This document shows positions 44,219 to 54,680 of a DNA stretch of 64,000 bases, in pieces; the first letter of the stretch is position 1; each line of letters begins with the position of its first letter. The stretch comes from Buchnera aphidicola (Brachycaudus cardui) (lineage in GTDB: Bacteria > Pseudomonadota > Gammaproteobacteria > Enterobacterales > Enterobacteriaceae). A program made the translations under genes and the position numbers. The notes beneath the pieces are model-generated. The model saw nothing but the letters and a program-made list of their open reading frames with translations, was not told the DNA's origin and did not search any database. Location of the stretch: NCBI RefSeq assembly GCF_005081945.1, contig NZ_CP034879.1:563363-627362 (forward strand). The letters run 5' to 3'.

Positions 44219-45379
44219 TTATATAATTGTTTTAAGAATAGATTCGTATTCTAAGACAATAGAATATACTTCTTTACTATTTATAGATAAACTACAAATG
44301 TCAATCAAACTTTTTTTAATACCTTGTTTTTTAATTAAAGAAGAAATTTTCATTGACTCTAAATCATTTTTATTTTTATAATGAAATGCTGCAGCAATAC
44401 CTTTTACTAAATTAAAATAAGGCAGTCCATATTCTATACTACCTAAAAGAGGTTTGATTAAACGTTCATTTCTTGCTAATTTCTGTAAAGGATTTCGTCC
44501 TATACGTTCAAGTGTATCTGATATAAATGGATTCTCAAAACGAACAAAAATACTATTAATATAAGATAAATGATCTTTTTTATTAAAATTATATCGTTTA
44601 ATTAATACTGCCCCACTTTCTTCCATAGCACAGCGAACAATAAAACGTATTTTTTTATCTAAAATCGCATCTTTTATAGTTTTATATTTTTTTATTAAAC
44701 CTAAATATGCAGCTATCGCATGACCAGTATTTAACGTAAATAACTTTCTTTCTATAAAAGCATTTAAATTGTTACTTAGCGTCATATTAATTATTTTTGG
44801 CAAATTTCCTTTAAACTGATTAGTATTGACAATCCATTCTTTAAATTCTTCAGTAATTAAAAATGAATAATTTTTATTGTTATGAACAATAGGTATGATA
44901 GTATCAATACTACAATCTATAAAACCAATATATTGATTTAAATAATCATAATACTTCGTAGATAATTTTTCAAGTACAGCTTTTTTTAAAAAAGAACTCG
45001 CTTGAATTTTATTTTCACAAGCAATAATATTTAATGGTTGAATAGATTGTGTTTTAATTTTTAATATAATTCCTTGTGCAATAATCATAGCAACTGCATC
45101 TAATGCAATAGGACCAACTGCAGTGGTAATTAAATTAACTGTAGCGATCATTGGAATAATCTTTGGATTATTAGAATTAATAGCGCTAACATTTTTAACA
45201 TTCACAGTGTTATCTAGATTACTTCCGACTGTTCTAACTGAATATCCTTTATTACTATTAATAAAATCTATAAGATTTTGATCTATATCAGAAAAAATTA
45301 CTTTAAAACCTGATTCTGATAATACTTTACCAATAAAACCGCGTCCAATATTTCCTGCTCCAAAATGGAGTGCTTTCAT
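44219..45379 (-). CDS. mtlD: Mannitol-1-phosphate 5-dehydrogenase
   Basis: MtlD oxidises mannitol 1-phosphate to fructose 6-phosphate with NAD. The start MKALHFGAGNIGRGFIGK carries the Rossmann glycine motif and gives 386 residues (E. coli 382); the frame is open 18 codons further upstream without support. The catalytic Lys/Asn/His residues of the long-chain dehydrogenase family fall near LFTLNTGHAIAAYLG. It lies 40 bp downstream of mtlA, so transport and oxidation are coupled. The regulator gene mtlR of E. coli is absent. Confidence 0.95.
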   Translation of the reverse strand: MKALHFGAGNIGRGFIGKVLSESGFKVIFSDIDQNLIDFINSNKGYSVRTVGSNLDNTVNVKNVSAINSNNPKIIPMIATVNLITTAVGPIALDAVAMIIAQGIILKIKTQSIQPLNIIACENKIQASSFLKKAVLEKLSTKYYDYLNQYIGFIDCSIDTIIPIVHNNKNYSFLITEEFKEWIVNTNQFKGNLPKIINMTLSNNLNAFIERKLFTLNTGHAIAAYLGLIKKYKTIKDAILDKKIRFIVRCAMEESGAVLIKRYNFNKKDHLSYINSIFVRFENPFISDTLERIGRNPLQKLARNERLIKPLLGSIEYGLPYFNLVKGIAAAFHYKNKNDLESMKISSLIKKQGIKKSLIDICSLSINSKEVYSIVLEYESILKTII

Positions 45380-45419
45380 AATTAGTTCCAAAAAATGTAT
45401 ATGAAGACTTAATAGTAAA

Positions 45420-47327
45420 TTAAAATTTTTCACTACTTAAAATCGATAAAACTTCTTTTACGTCAGTTGTTTTAGATAGTTTTTTAATCGTATCTTGATT
45501 ATCTAATGCATTAGTAATACTACTGACTACCATAATATGCTCATTATTTTTAGCAGCTATCCCAATTACAAGATAAGCAATATCATTTATATCTTCTCCA
45601 AAATGAACACCTTTTGGAAATTGACAAAAAATGATACCTGTTTTTAAAACAGAGTTTTTCCCTTCGATAGTGCCATGAGGTAATGCTATTGATTCTCCTA
45701 ACCAAGTTGAAGACATTTTTTCTCTTTCTATCATAGAATGAATATAATCAAGCTTAACATATCCTTGTTTTACTAAATTCTTACCTACAATATTAATTGC
45801 CTCTTCTTTATTAGCTGCATATTGATTAAGTAGAATATTTTTTTCTGTTAACTGGAATAGATTATCTGATGTATTTTTATCGTCGATATTATTTTTTATA
45901 CTAGAAATGGAATTACTATTATCTAAACAGACTATATTTTCTCTTAATTTTTTTATTAAATTATCATAAAAATTATTATTAAGAAAGTTTTTTAAAGATA
46001 TATGATTAGCATAAGGAGCATATTTTTTAGCGCGATGAGTTAAATTTTGATGTGTAATGACTAAATCTGCATGTTTAGGCAATAAATTAATAGCCATATT
46101 TAATACAGAAATATGATTTAAATTAGCATTTTTTATTTTTTTACGTAAAATACTTGCACCCATAGCACTCGATCCCATTCCTGCGTCACAAGCAACTATA
46201 ATCGTTTTAACGCTACTTAAAAAGCTAGATGTGTAAATATTATGATTATCTTGTAACGTTTTTAAATGTAAAAAATCTTTATTTTTTTCCAAATCGTTTA
46301 TTGTAGTGTTATATAGATTAAATTTTAACAATAAAGAAGCGCTGAGAAAAGAAATTACAAAGGAACAAAAAATAGCAGCAATATTGGACAAGTAACAACC
46401 TTTAGGTGTCATAATCAAGATAGATAAAATAGAGCCTGGTGATACTGCAGAAACCAAACCTCCTTCTAATAAGACAAGCATAAAAATACCAGACATACCA
46501 CCTAAAATTAAAGCAATAATTAATTTTGGTTTAATTAATACATAAGGAAAATAAATTTCATGAACTCCTCCTAAAAACTCAATTATTGCAGCTCCTCCTG
46601 ATGATTTAGATAGTTCTCCTTTTCCAAAAAAAAACCATGCGATTAATACACCTAATCCAGGACCTGGATTAGATTCAATTAAAAAAAAGATGGATCGATG
46701 ATTTTCTGATACGTCTTGTATTCCTAATGGAGAAAAAATACCATGATTAATTGCATTGTTTAAAAAAAATATTTTAGCTGGTTCTATTATGACAGAAATA
46801 AAAGGTAATAAATGATAAGATACTATAACTTTTATTAAATCTCCTAAAATACGAGAGCTCCACTCAATAAAAGGACCAATAGTGAAAAATGAAATTATTG
46901 CTAATAATACTCCAAATATAGCAATAGAAAAATTATTTACTAACATTTCAAAACCATTTTTTACTTTATTTTCTATTATTTCATCAAACATTTTTATGAT
47001 CCAACCACCTAATGGACCTACAATCATTGCACCTAATAACATTGGTATATTAGTACTAGTAATAACTCCTATTGTAGTTATACTGCCTACTAATCCTCCT
47101 CTATCACCTGCAATTAAACGACCTCCAGTATATCCAATTAAAATAGGTAATAAATAAAAAATAATTGGTGATATTAACTGTTCTAAAATTTTATTAGGTT
47201 GCCAGCCCAATGGGATAAATAAAGCAGTCATAATTCCCCATACGATAAAAATACTTATATTAGGCATTATCATATTACTTAAAAATTGACCAAAATTTTG
47301 GATTTTTAATTTAATGAATGAAAGCAT
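45420..47327 (-). CDS. mtlA: Mannitol-specific PTS enzyme IICBA
   Basis: MtlA takes up mannitol and phosphorylates it in one step using phosphate from HPr. The 635 residues match E. coli (637). The IIC domain (about 1-340) has multiple membrane segments and [11 protein letters not shown] at 253-263. The IIB domain has the phospho-cysteine at 380 in [12 protein letters not shown]. The IIA domain has the phospho-histidine at 551 in [16 protein letters not shown] lies just before the ATG at 47327. All domains are intact, in a genome with few other sugar systems. Confidence 0.96.
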   Translation of the reverse strand: MLSFIKLKIQNFGQFLSNMIMPNISIFIVWGIMTALFIPLGWQPNKILEQLISPIIFYLLPILIGYTGGRLIAGDRGGLVGSITTIGVITSTNIPMLLGAMIVGPLGGWIIKMFDEIIENKVKNGFEMLVNNFSIAIFGVLLAIISFFTIGPFIEWSSRILGDLIKVIVSYHLLPFISVIIEPAKIFFLNNAINHGIFSPLGIQDVSENHRSIFFLIESNPGPGLGVLIAWFFFGKGELSKSSGGAAIIEFLGGVHEIYFPYVLIKPKLIIALILGGMSGIFMLVLLEGGLVSAVSPGSILSILIMTPKGCYLSNIAAIFCSFVISFLSASLLLKFNLYNTTINDLEKNKDFLHLKTLQDNHNIYTSSFLSSVKTIIVACDAGMGSSAMGASILRKKIKNANLNHISVLNMAINLLPKHADLVITHQNLTHRAKKYAPYANHISLKNFLNNNFYDNLIKKLRENIVCLDNSNSISSIKNNIDDKNTSDNLFQLTEKNILLNQYAANKEEAINIVGKNLVKQGYVKLDYIHSMIEREKMSSTWLGESIALPHGTIEGKNSVLKTGIIFCQFPKGVHFGEDINDIAYLVIGIAAKNNEHIMVVSSITNALDNQDTIKKLSKTTDVKEVLSILSSEKF

Positions 47328-47439
47328 AATAACCACCTTTATTCGAGATAATTAGAATTATCAATTTAATGATTTAAATAATTAATGTTTAATTGATTTT
47401 TTAATTTAAATGTGTTATTAATTTAAAATAGTAACATTT

Positions 47440-49089
47440 TTACGTTATAAAAGATTTATAAAAGTGAATCAGTCCTTTAGTAGAAGAATCATAATCTTTA
47501 TCTGGAATATTATTATTTAAATGACTAAAAATATTTTGAGATAATTTCTTTCCTATTTCCACACCCCATTGATCAAAACTATATATATTTAATATATAAC
47601 CCTGAACAAAAATTTTATGTTCATATAGAGAGATTAATGCTCCTAAGTTATAAGGATTTATTTTGCGAATTAAAATTGAATTAGTAGGACGATTTCCTTC
47701 ACATATATAAAAAGGAAGAATTTTATTGATACTAGCTCTATCTTTTGAAGATAATAATAATTCATTTAATACCTCATTTTTAGATTTACCAAATGCTAAT
47801 GCTTGCGTTTGAGCTAAAAAATTAGATATTAACTTTATATGATGATTACCTAAATTATTATGTGACAGTACTGGAGCAATAAAATCGCAAGGAATTAATT
47901 TAGTTCCTTGATGCATTAATTGATAAAATGCATGTTGACCATTAGTACCAGGTTCTCCCCAAATAATAGGACCAGTGTGATAAGATATTTTTTCTCCATT
48001 TCTATTAATTGATTTTCCGTTAGATTCCATATTTGACTGTTGAAAATATGCAGAAAAACGATGCATATACTGATCATATGGTAAAATAGCTTCTGTTTCT
48101 GAACCAAAAAAATTAGCATACCATATGCTAATTAAAGCTAATAATATTGGAATATTCTTATCATAATCACTATCATAAAAATGATTATCCATATCATGAG
48201 CACCATCTAAAAATTTTTCAAAATTATTAAATCCAATTGATAATATAATAGATAAACCTGCTGCAGACCATAAAGAAAAACGTCCACCTACCCAATCCCA
48301 AAATTTAAAAATATTATTGATATGAATGCCGAAATTTAAAGCATTTTTTACATTAGCTGATAAAGCAAAAAAATGTTTATCTAACGTATTAACATCTTTT
48401 GCATAATGTAAAAACCATTTTTTTGCACTAGAAGCATTAGTTATTGTTTCATCTGTTGTAAATGTTTTAGAAGCTATTAAAAAAAGTGTTGTTTCAGGAT
48501 CAATTTTTTTTAAAACTTCGCTAATATGAGTACCATCTATATTGGAAACATAATGCATATTTAAATGATTTTTATATGCTTTCAATGCTTCAGTGACCAT
48601 ATATGGACCTAAATCAGATCCACCAATACCAATATTTACAATATCAGAAATAGTTTTTCCAGTATAACCTTTCCATTTTCCACTGATAACATCATTTGAA
48701 AAATACTTCATTTTTTCAAGTACAGCATTAATTTCTAACATAATATTAGAATTATTTACTATAATAGGCATATTACTTCTATTTCGTAATGCAATATGCA
48801 GAACAGAACGATCTTCTGTTTGATTAATTTTAACTCCAGAAAACATTTCTTTTATAACAGATTTTACATTAGTTTCTCTAGCTAAATTTAATAAATACAT
48901 CAAAGTATTATCATTGATACGATTTTTTGAGAAATCAATTAATATTTGATTTTTAAATAATATTGAAAATTTTTTAAATCGATTTATATCTGATGAAAAA
49001 AGATCTCTTAAATGAACATTTTTTATTTTTTTAAAATGATTTTTTAGATCTTTATAAGATTGAGTATTATTAAAATTAATATTTTTCAT
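47440..49089 (-). CDS. pgi: Glucose-6-phosphate isomerase
   Basis: Pgi interconverts glucose 6-phosphate and fructose 6-phosphate. The 549 residues equal E. coli. Conserved segments include [33 protein letters not shown], the active-site Glu in [19 protein letters not shown] with catalytic His, and [12 protein letters not shown] with the catalytic Lys. It lies upstream of mtlA on the same strand, 112 bp away; this adjacency is not that of E. coli. Fructose 6-phosphate from mannitol can reach the pentose pathway through this enzyme. Confidence 0.97.
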   Translation of the reverse strand: MKNINFNNTQSYKDLKNHFKKIKNVHLRDLFSSDINRFKKFSILFKNQILIDFSKNRINDNTLMYLLNLARETNVKSVIKEMFSGVKINQTEDRSVLHIALRNRSNMPIIVNNSNIMLEINAVLEKMKYFSNDVISGKWKGYTGKTISDIVNIGIGGSDLGPYMVTEALKAYKNHLNMHYVSNIDGTHISEVLKKIDPETTLFLIASKTFTTDETITNASSAKKWFLHYAKDVNTLDKHFFALSANVKNALNFGIHINNIFKFWDWVGGRFSLWSAAGLSIILSIGFNNFEKFLDGAHDMDNHFYDSDYDKNIPILLALISIWYANFFGSETEAILPYDQYMHRFSAYFQQSNMESNGKSINRNGEKISYHTGPIIWGEPGTNGQHAFYQLMHQGTKLIPCDFIAPVLSHNNLGNHHIKLISNFLAQTQALAFGKSKNEVLNELLLSSKDRASINKILPFYICEGNRPTNSILIRKINPYNLGALISLYEHKIFVQGYILNIYSFDQWGVEIGKKLSQNIFSHLNNNIPDKDYDSSTKGLIHFYKSFIT

Positions 49090-49327
49090 GAAAAATTTAT
49101 CTCTCTTGAATGTATAATAAATATGATACTATGTTGTAAATAAAAATTTTTATATTGTAAAAAAATTTTTAATGTCTTTATTTTAATAAACAATAATATT
49201 TTTAGTCTAAATGTTTTATATAAAAAGTTATATAAAAAAATAAGACTCAAATAAAAATATTATTATTTACTAATAAAAATGATTATAGATATAAAAAAAC
49301 TAACCTGTAGGTTATATAAAAAGTATT

Positions 49328-49882
49328 ATGAAATGTAGAAAAACAAACCTTATTTGGATCGATTTAGAAATGACTGGGCTAAATCCAAAAATACATCGTA
49401 TTATTGAAATCGCAACATTAATTACAGATTTTAACTTAAATATAATTGCAGAAGGTCCAGTCATTTCTATACATCAAAAAAAAGAAGATATTTTAAATAT
49501 GGATCAATGGAACACTAACGTTCATACAAAGAATGGATTAATTGAAAGAGTTAAAAAGAGTCTATATAACGAATGTCAAGCAGAAATTGAAACAATACTT
49601 TTTTTAAAAAAATGGGTTTCTATAAAATCATCTCCAATATGCGGAAACAGTGTTGGCCAAGATAGAAGATTCTTATTTCAATATATGCCTAAACTTGAAA
49701 ATTATTTTCATTATCGATGTATAGATGTTAGTACTCTTAAAGAATTATCTTTGCGTTGGAATCCTATCATTCACAATAAATTAAAAAAAAATAACTCTCA
49801 TAGAGCACTAGAAGATATTTATGAATCGATAATAGAATTAGATTTTTATAGAAAACATTTTATTAAATTACCACTAAAATAA
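49328..49882 (+). CDS. orn: Oligoribonuclease
   Basis: Orn is the 3'-5' exoribonuclease that degrades the shortest RNA oligomers to mononucleotides and is essential in E. coli. The 184 residues (E. coli 181) have the DEDDh residues: Asp and Glu in [31 protein letters not shown], and the His/Asp of [13 protein letters not shown]. It is followed by tRNA-Gly, as in E. coli where three tRNA-Gly genes occur. It is divergent from pgi. Confidence 0.96.
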   Translation: MKCRKTNLIWIDLEMTGLNPKIHRIIEIATLITDFNLNIIAEGPVISIHQKKEDILNMDQWNTNVHTKNGLIERVKKSLYNECQAEIETILFLKKWVSIKSSPICGNSVGQDRRFLFQYMPKLENYFHYRCIDVSTLKELSLRWNPIIHNKLKKNNSHRALEDIYESIIELDFYRKHFIKLPLK

Positions 49883-49969
49883 TTTTTTATAAAAGAAAGC
49901 TTGAAAAATATATTTTATATATATAAAATATATTTATATTAAAAATATGAATTATCACTTGTAATTTTT

Positions 49970-50045
49970 GCGGGAATAGCTCAGCTGGTAGAGCACAACC
50001 TTGCCAAGGTTGGGGTCACGAGTTCAAATCTCGTTTCCCGCTCCA
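49970..50045 (+). tRNA. tRNA-Gly (anticodon GCC)
   Basis: The 76-nt sequence folds with acceptor GCGGGAA/TTCCCGC, anticodon loop TTGCCAA in the stem CAACC/GGTTG, and T-arm CGAGTTCAAATCTCG. It encodes the 3' CCA (50043-50045), unlike the other three tRNAs in this window. Anticodon GCC reads GGC and GGU. Position after orn is conserved from E. coli, which has three tandem copies. Confidence 0.97.
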
Positions 50046-50147
50046 ATCATATTATCAAAAAATTTTGTTTTAATAAACAACACTTTATTTAAAAAAACAA
50101 AAAAAATAATATTCAATAGAAATATATAAAAAAATTAAGGAAAAAAT

Positions 50148-51074
50148 ATGATTTTTTATAATTCTTATAAATGGATAGTATTTTTTATTTTTTTAATCAC
50201 ATTTCCAATTCTAGCTAGTAATAAAAAAGAAGATAGTTTAAAAAAATCATTTATTTTTTTTAAAAATAATAAATTTAATAAAATATGAAAAAAAAATAAA
50301 AAAACTAAAGTAGTTTATTCTTCTAAAAAAAAATTAATAACTAAAAATTATACAACAAAAAATAAAAACAATATTTCATTAAAAAAAATAATTATAGCAA
50401 TAGATGCAGGACATGGAGGACAAGATCCAGGAGCAATAGGTTATACAGGATTAAAAGAAAAAACAGTTAATATAAAAATCGCACTTCAAATTAAGAAATT
50501 ACTAAATAATAATAGAATGTTTCATGCAATTCTAACACGTAACAATGACTCTTATCTTTCACTTAAAAAAAGAAGACAATTTCTTACAAAGAATCACATA
50601 AATTTATTAGTTTCTATTCACGCAGATTCTTCTAAAAAACAATATGTATCCGGAGCATCCGTATGGATAATTTCTAATACTAGAATGCATCGTGAAATTA
50701 ATAATTATTTAAAAAATAATAATTCTATAATATGTTTTTCTAAAAATATTCAGAATATCTTTAATGAAAATAAATATGATACATTTTTAAAAAAAACTAT
50801 TCTTGATTTACAATTTAATAATTTTCAAAAACTAGAGTTAGATTTATCCAAACATATCTTTGAACAGCTTAAAAAAAATATAAAATTACATAAAATACAT
50901 CCAAATTATGCTAGTTTAGGAATATTAAGTTGTATAAATATACCTGCTATATTAATTGAAACTGGATTTGTTACAAATTTTTTAGAAGAAAAAAAACTAA
51001 GAACAACAGATTACCAAAATAAAATTGCTAAATCTATTTATTTAGCTTTAAAAAATTATTTTTTGGAGTTTTGA
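50148..51074 (+). pseudogene. amiB: N-acetylmuramoyl-L-alanine amidase AmiB, interrupted by an in-frame TGA
   Basis: AmiB splits septal peptidoglycan during cell separation. AAGGAA precedes ATG 50148, which opens a clear signal peptide (hydrophobic residues 9-23 ending near LAS). Codon 47 is TGA (50286-50288), then the same frame runs open to 51074. It contains the zinc ligands His89 in IDAGHGGQDPGA, Glu in LKEKTVN, His in VSIHADSS, and the catalytic Glu in ILIETGFVTN. Read through it would be 308 residues, short of the 445 of E. coli because the AMIN and LysM parts are missing. A T8 and an A9 run flank the stop. The first ATG after it lies inside the domain at 50517. Confidence 0.85.
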
Positions 51075-51122
51075 TTCATCAATATATCAAACTATTTTTT
51101 AAATAAAATTTTATATATTTTT

Positions 51123-51159
51123 TTTAAGCATCTAAACATATTTATGTTAGATGCTTAAA
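51123..51159. terminator. bidirectional terminator between amiB and rpmE
   Basis: TTTAAGCATCTAA with CAT and its complement form a 16-bp stem with one bulged base (51123-51139 with 51144-51159) and a 4-nt loop. It lies between convergent genes and is flanked by T runs on one side and A runs on the other, so it can serve both. Confidence 0.75.
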
Positions 51160-51166
51160 TAAAATT

Positions 51167-51385
51167 TTATATTATTTTTTTTTTAGTCAAATTAAAACGT
51201 TTTTTAAATCTTTCAACACGACCTCCAGTATCAATAACTCTTTGCTTTCCTGTATAGAATGGATGACATTTTGCACATATATCTAAATGTAAATTATGAC
51301 CAATAGTAGAAAAAATTTCAATTATGTTTCCACAAGAACAAGTAGCTGTTATCTTAGAATAGTGAGGATGAATTTTTTTTTTCAT
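51167..51385 (-). CDS. rpmE: 50S ribosomal protein L31
   Basis: L31 bridges the two ribosomal subunits. The start [20 protein letters not shown] gives 72 residues (E. coli 70). It is the zinc-binding form, with Cys16, Cys18, Cys37 and Cys40 in CSCG and DICAKCHPF. The frame is open 15 codons upstream without family support. It is convergent with amiB and divergent from ftsN; in E. coli rpmE is also near the cytR-ftsN-hslVU block. Confidence 0.96.
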   Translation of the reverse strand: MKKKIHPHYSKITATCSCGNIIEIFSTIGHNLHLDICAKCHPFYTGKQRVIDTGGRVERFKKRFNLTKKKII

Positions 51386-51481
51386 AAAACATATTCCTAA
51401 ATTAATTAAAATATCTACCTTATTATACAATTATTAGCAAATTAATACTAAAAAATTAGCAATTTATATTCTTATAGACTA

Positions 51482-51754
51482 ATGATATATATAAAATATA
51501 TGTATGATGATAAAAATAAAATTAATTCTATGTATTTTAAAAAAAATAATAAACATAAAAAAAAGATAAAATTGCACGTATGTGTATTTTTTATTTTAAC
51601 ATCTATGTTTATTTCCCTGATTTTTTTCAATATAGATTTAAAACATTTTTCTAAAAAAGATAAAATATTAATAAAACATCATCAAAACGAAAAGGTATTA
51701 CCTCCTAAACCAAAAGAAAAATGGACATATATTCGAAAATTAGAAAGTTTATAA
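51482..51754 (+). CDS. ftsN: Minimal FtsN: membrane anchor plus essential periplasmic motif, no SPOR domain
   Basis: FtsN triggers septal peptidoglycan synthesis in the divisome. This 90-residue protein has a basic cytoplasmic start (Lys-rich to residue 30), one membrane segment (about 31-50), and a short periplasmic tail ending VLPPKPKEKWTYIRKLESL. That tail aligns with residues 74-92 of E. coli FtsN (LPPKPEERWRYIKELESR), its essential segment, and keeps Trp81, Tyr83 and Leu87, equivalent to Trp83, Tyr85 and Leu89. The long linker and SPOR domain (E. coli 319 residues) are absent, with no remnant in the next 215 bp. Location just upstream of hslVU is as in E. coli. The start could also be ATG 51500 or 51530. 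Confidence 0.85.
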   Translation: MIYIKYMYDDKNKINSMYFKKNNKHKKKIKLHVCVFFILTSMFISLIFFNIDLKHFSKKDKILIKHHQNEKVLPPKPKEKWTYIRKLESL

Positions 51755-51861
51755 AAACATATAATTATTTAAGAAATTTCATTCAATAATTAATATTTAA
51801 TAAAATTAAAAAAATATTTATATAAATGATTTTTAATAAATATAAATAAATTAACAATAAC

Positions 51862-51890
51862 TTGCTATTTACTTATAATAAAAATAGCAA
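51862..51890 (+). terminator. hairpin between ftsN and hslV
   Basis: A perfect 9-bp stem TTGCTATTT/AAATAGCAA (51862-51870 with 51882-51890) has an 11-nt loop. It may end the ftsN transcript or sit in the hslV leader. The U-tract after it is poor. Confidence 0.4.
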
Positions 51891-51969
51891 ACTATATTTT
51901 ATATAACATATTTTTATACACAATAAAAATGTATAAAAATAAACACGTTATGTTAAAGAGGCTTTTCTT

Positions 51970-52500
51970 GTGACCACAATATTAAGTGTAAGATTAAAAA
52001 ACAAAGTAGTAATTGGAGGTGATGGACAGGCAACTTTAGGTAATACCATTATGAAAAGTAATGTTAAAAAAATTAGATCTCTTTATCATGAAAAAGTCAT
52101 TGCTGGCTTCGCAGGTGGTACAGCCGATGCATTTACTTTATTTGAAATGTTTGAAAAAAAATTAGCGATGTATCAAGGTCAATTACAACGTGCTGCAATT
52201 GAATTAGCTAAAGATTGGCGATCTGATCGAATGTTACGAAAATTAGAAGCATTACTAGCAGTAGCAGATAAAGAAACTTCATTAATAATTACAGGTAATG
52301 GAGATGTAATACAACCTGAAGATGACTTAATAGCTATAGGATCAGGTGGTGCATATGCTCAATCTTCTGCTCGAGCATTACTAGATAATACAGATTTAGA
52401 TGCAAATCAAATTGTAAAAAAATCATTAAATATTGCAGCAAATATTTGTATTTATACAAATCATACTTTTACTATAAAAGAACTATTTTCAGAAAAATAA
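51970..52500 (+). CDS. hslV: HslV, ATP-dependent protease proteolytic subunit
   Basis: HslV is the threonine protease of the HslUV complex. The 176 residues equal E. coli. The start codon is GTG, preceded by AGAGG; the initiator is removed to expose the catalytic Thr2 in [23 protein letters not shown] and [15 protein letters not shown] are conserved. It is 11 bp upstream of hslU, so the two are translated together. In E. coli the operon is heat-shock induced; I cannot identify such a promoter here. Confidence 0.96.
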   Translation: MTTILSVRLKNKVVIGGDGQATLGNTIMKSNVKKIRSLYHEKVIAGFAGGTADAFTLFEMFEKKLAMYQGQLQRAAIELAKDWRSDRMLRKLEALLAVADKETSLIITGNGDVIQPEDDLIAIGSGGAYAQSSARALLDNTDLDANQIVKKSLNIAANICIYTNHTFTIKELFSEK

Positions 52501-52511
52501 GGAATATCTCT

Positions 52512-53843
52512 ATGTCTGAAATGACTCCTCCTCAAATTGTTTCTGAACTTGATAAATTTATTATTGGGCAAGAAAAAGCAAAAAGAGCTGTATCTATTGC
52601 ATTAAGAAATCGTTGGCGTCGAATGCAATTAAATAGTGAACTGCGACATGAAATTACTCCTAAGAATATTTTAATGATTGGTCCTACTGGAGTAGGAAAA
52701 ACAGAAATTGCAAGACGTTTAGCTAAATTAGCTAATTCTCCTTTCATTAAAGTAGAGGCAACTAAATTTACTGAAGTAGGATATGTAGGAAAAGAAGTAG
52801 ATTCAATTATTCGTGATTTAACTGATGCTGCAATAAAAATGATACGAATAAAAAATATTGAAAAAAATAAAATACGTGTAGAAGAAATTGTAGAAGAAAA
52901 AATATTAGATGTACTTGTTCCTACGCCTAATAAAAATTGGAAAGAAAATGAAAAAAATGAAAGTTTACTAAATACTATTCAAACATTTCGAAAAAAATTA
53001 AGAGAAGGAGTTTTAGATGAAAAAGAAATAGAAATTAATGTATTAGCAACTACTATGGGTGTTGAAATTATGGCTCCTCCAGGAATGGAAGAACTAACTA
53101 GTCAATTGCAATCTTTATTTCAAAATTTAGGAGGTCATAAAAAAAATAGCAGACGTCTTAAAATAAAAGATGCTATTAAATTATTAACAGAAGAAGAAGC
53201 TGCTAAATTAATTAATCAAGAAGAAATTAAAAAAGAAGCAATTCATGCAGTAGAACAGAATGGTATAGTCTTCATTGATGAAATCGATAAAATATGTAAA
53301 AGAGGTGATTCTTCTGGTCCAGATATCTCTAGAGAAGGTGTTCAAAGAGATTTACTTCCACTAGTTGAAGGTTGTACTGTATCTACTAAACATGGAATGG
53401 TTAAAACAGATCATATTTTATTTATTGCATCTGGTGCTTTTCAGACTTCTACTCCTTCTGATTTAATTCCTGAATTACAAGGACGTCTTCCAATTAAAGT
53501 TGAATTACAAGCACTAACCATCAATGATTTTGAAAAAATATTAACTGAACCTAAGGCATCTATTACTGTACAATATCAAGCACTCATGGAAACAGAAGGT
53601 GTTTATATAAAATTTACTAAAGAAGGAATACGAAATATTGCAGAAGCAGCTTGGAAAGTTAATGAATCTATGGAAAATATTGGTGCTCGTCGATTGCATA
53701 CTATATTAGAAAAGTTAATGGAAGAAATATCTTTTAATGCTACTGAAAATAAGGGTAATACTATTATTGTTGATTCAAAATATGTAGGACAACATTTAGA
53801 TCAATTAATATCTAATGAAGATCTTAGTCGTTTTATTTTATAA
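52512..53843 (+). CDS. hslU: HslU, ATPase subunit of HslUV protease
   Basis: HslU is the AAA+ unfoldase that feeds HslV. The start [20 protein letters not shown] gives 443 residues, as in E. coli. Walker A lies in [17 protein letters not shown], the pore loop in GYVGKEVDS, Walker B in [13 protein letters not shown], and sensor regions in [10 protein letters not shown]. The C-terminal DLSRFIL that docks into HslV is intact. The frame is open upstream into hslV but the family start is clear. Confidence 0.97.
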   Translation: MSEMTPPQIVSELDKFIIGQEKAKRAVSIALRNRWRRMQLNSELRHEITPKNILMIGPTGVGKTEIARRLAKLANSPFIKVEATKFTEVGYVGKEVDSIIRDLTDAAIKMIRIKNIEKNKIRVEEIVEEKILDVLVPTPNKNWKENEKNESLLNTIQTFRKKLREGVLDEKEIEINVLATTMGVEIMAPPGMEELTSQLQSLFQNLGGHKKNSRRLKIKDAIKLLTEEEAAKLINQEEIKKEAIHAVEQNGIVFIDEIDKICKRGDSSGPDISREGVQRDLLPLVEGCTVSTKHGMVKTDHILFIASGAFQTSTPSDLIPELQGRLPIKVELQALTINDFEKILTEPKASITVQYQALMETEGVYIKFTKEGIRNIAEAAWKVNESMENIGARRLHTILEKLMEEISFNATENKGNTIIVDSKYVGQHLDQLISNEDLSRFIL

Positions 53844-53873
53844 GTAAGTTTTTTAAAATATTTATCCATGATG

Positions 53874-53898
53874 ATATTCATCTAAAATGGATGAATAT
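53874..53898 (+). terminator. terminator of hslVU
   Basis: A 9-bp stem ATATTCATC/GATGAATAT (53874-53882 with 53890-53898) with a 7-nt loop is followed by TT and further T-rich sequence, 31 bp after the hslU stop. Confidence 0.6.
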
Positions 53899-53955
53899 TT
53901 TCATAAAATAATTATATTAATATATCAATCAAAAAATTAATTATAAAAAATAGTA

Positions 53956-53982
53956 TTGAAAAAAAAAAATAAGACCTTATAT
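53956..53982 (+). promoter_or_regulatory. possible sigma-32 (heat-shock) promoter of ibpA
   Basis: TTGAAA at 53956-53961 and CCTTATAT at 53975-53982 are separated by 13 bp, resembling the sigma-32 pattern CTTGAAA-N13-17-CCCCATNT. It lies about 100 bp upstream of the small heat-shock gene. The long A run between them makes chance agreement possible. Confidence 0.35.
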
Positions 53983-54081
53983 GAAATAAGAAACTGTTTT
54001 ATCTTTTAGTTAAGTAAAAACAAAAAATTTTCCACGATTGGATATAATCATCATAAAATATAACTAATAAGGAGTATTTTT

Positions 54082-54564
54082 ATGTCTTATCGCTCTCTTT
54101 CATTTGTTCCAAATTTTAATGATCATGATATTTTTTCAAATAGATTCAATCAAATTGATAAAATGTTTAGTACACTAACAGGAGAAAAACCAATATCTGA
54201 TACACCAGCATATAATCTTTATCAAATAAATGAAGTAGAATATGAATTAACACTTAATATTCCTGGCTATGAAGAAAAAGAATTAGATATATCTGTACAC
54301 AATAATCAATTATCTATTCAAGGAAGAAAAGAGAATCAAAAAGAACAGCATAATAAAGAAACTAGCAAATGGCTACATAAAGGAATTATTTTTAATAATT
54401 TCTCTTTAAACTTTAATTTAGATCATAAAGTTAAGGTAAAAAAAGCAGAGCTATCTTTAGGCTTACTAAAATTATATTTTGAATGTCATATTCCAGAAGA
54501 AGAAAAGCCTAAAAAAATTTCTATTAATATACCGAATGATACGAAAAAAATTGATAAAAAATAA
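54082..54564 (+). CDS. ibpA: Small heat-shock protein IbpA
   Basis: IbpA is an alpha-crystallin chaperone that binds unfolding proteins. The 160 residues (E. coli 137) have an N-terminal arm MSYRSLSFVPNF, then the crystallin domain beginning PAYNLYQINEVEYELTLNIPGY, and a C-terminal extension with the hydrophobic ISINIP motif. AAGGAG lies 8 nt upstream of ATG. In Buchnera this gene is known for heat-tolerance variation caused by a promoter homopolymer. The upstream region here has a run of nine or more A between the presumed -35 and -10. It has its own terminator. Confidence 0.94.
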   Translation: MSYRSLSFVPNFNDHDIFSNRFNQIDKMFSTLTGEKPISDTPAYNLYQINEVEYELTLNIPGYEEKELDISVHNNQLSIQGRKENQKEQHNKETSKWLHKGIIFNNFSLNFNLDHKVKVKKAELSLGLLKLYFECHIPEEEKPKKISINIPNDTKKIDKK

Positions 54565-54613
54565 AATTGAAAATAATTTAAAGAAAAATATTAAAATTCT
54601 TTTAACATTAAAA

Positions 54614-54651
54614 AAATCATTGTACTTATTTTTATATGAGTACAATGATTT
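54614..54651 (+). terminator. terminator after ibpA
   Basis: A perfect 13-bp inverted repeat AAATCATTGTACT/AGTACAATGATTT (54614-54626 with 54639-54651) with a 12-nt loop is followed by A-rich DNA. It lies 49 bp after the ibpA stop and 30 bp before fpr, so it may separate them. Confidence 0.55.
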
Positions 54652-54680
54652 AAAAAAATTATCATGATTGAGAATACATA

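Noticed and set aside
46882-47157. 91-residue plus-strand frame
   Set aside because: It is antisense to the membrane domain of mtlA, and hydrophobicity is expected from complementary codons.
47916-48119. 67-residue minus-strand frame
   Set aside because: It overlaps pgi in another frame of the same strand; pgi is complete and conserved over this part.
50517-51074. A separate 185-residue amidase starting at ATG 50517
   Set aside because: This start lies after the first zinc-ligand motif, so the product would be inactive; the frame belongs to the interrupted amiB.
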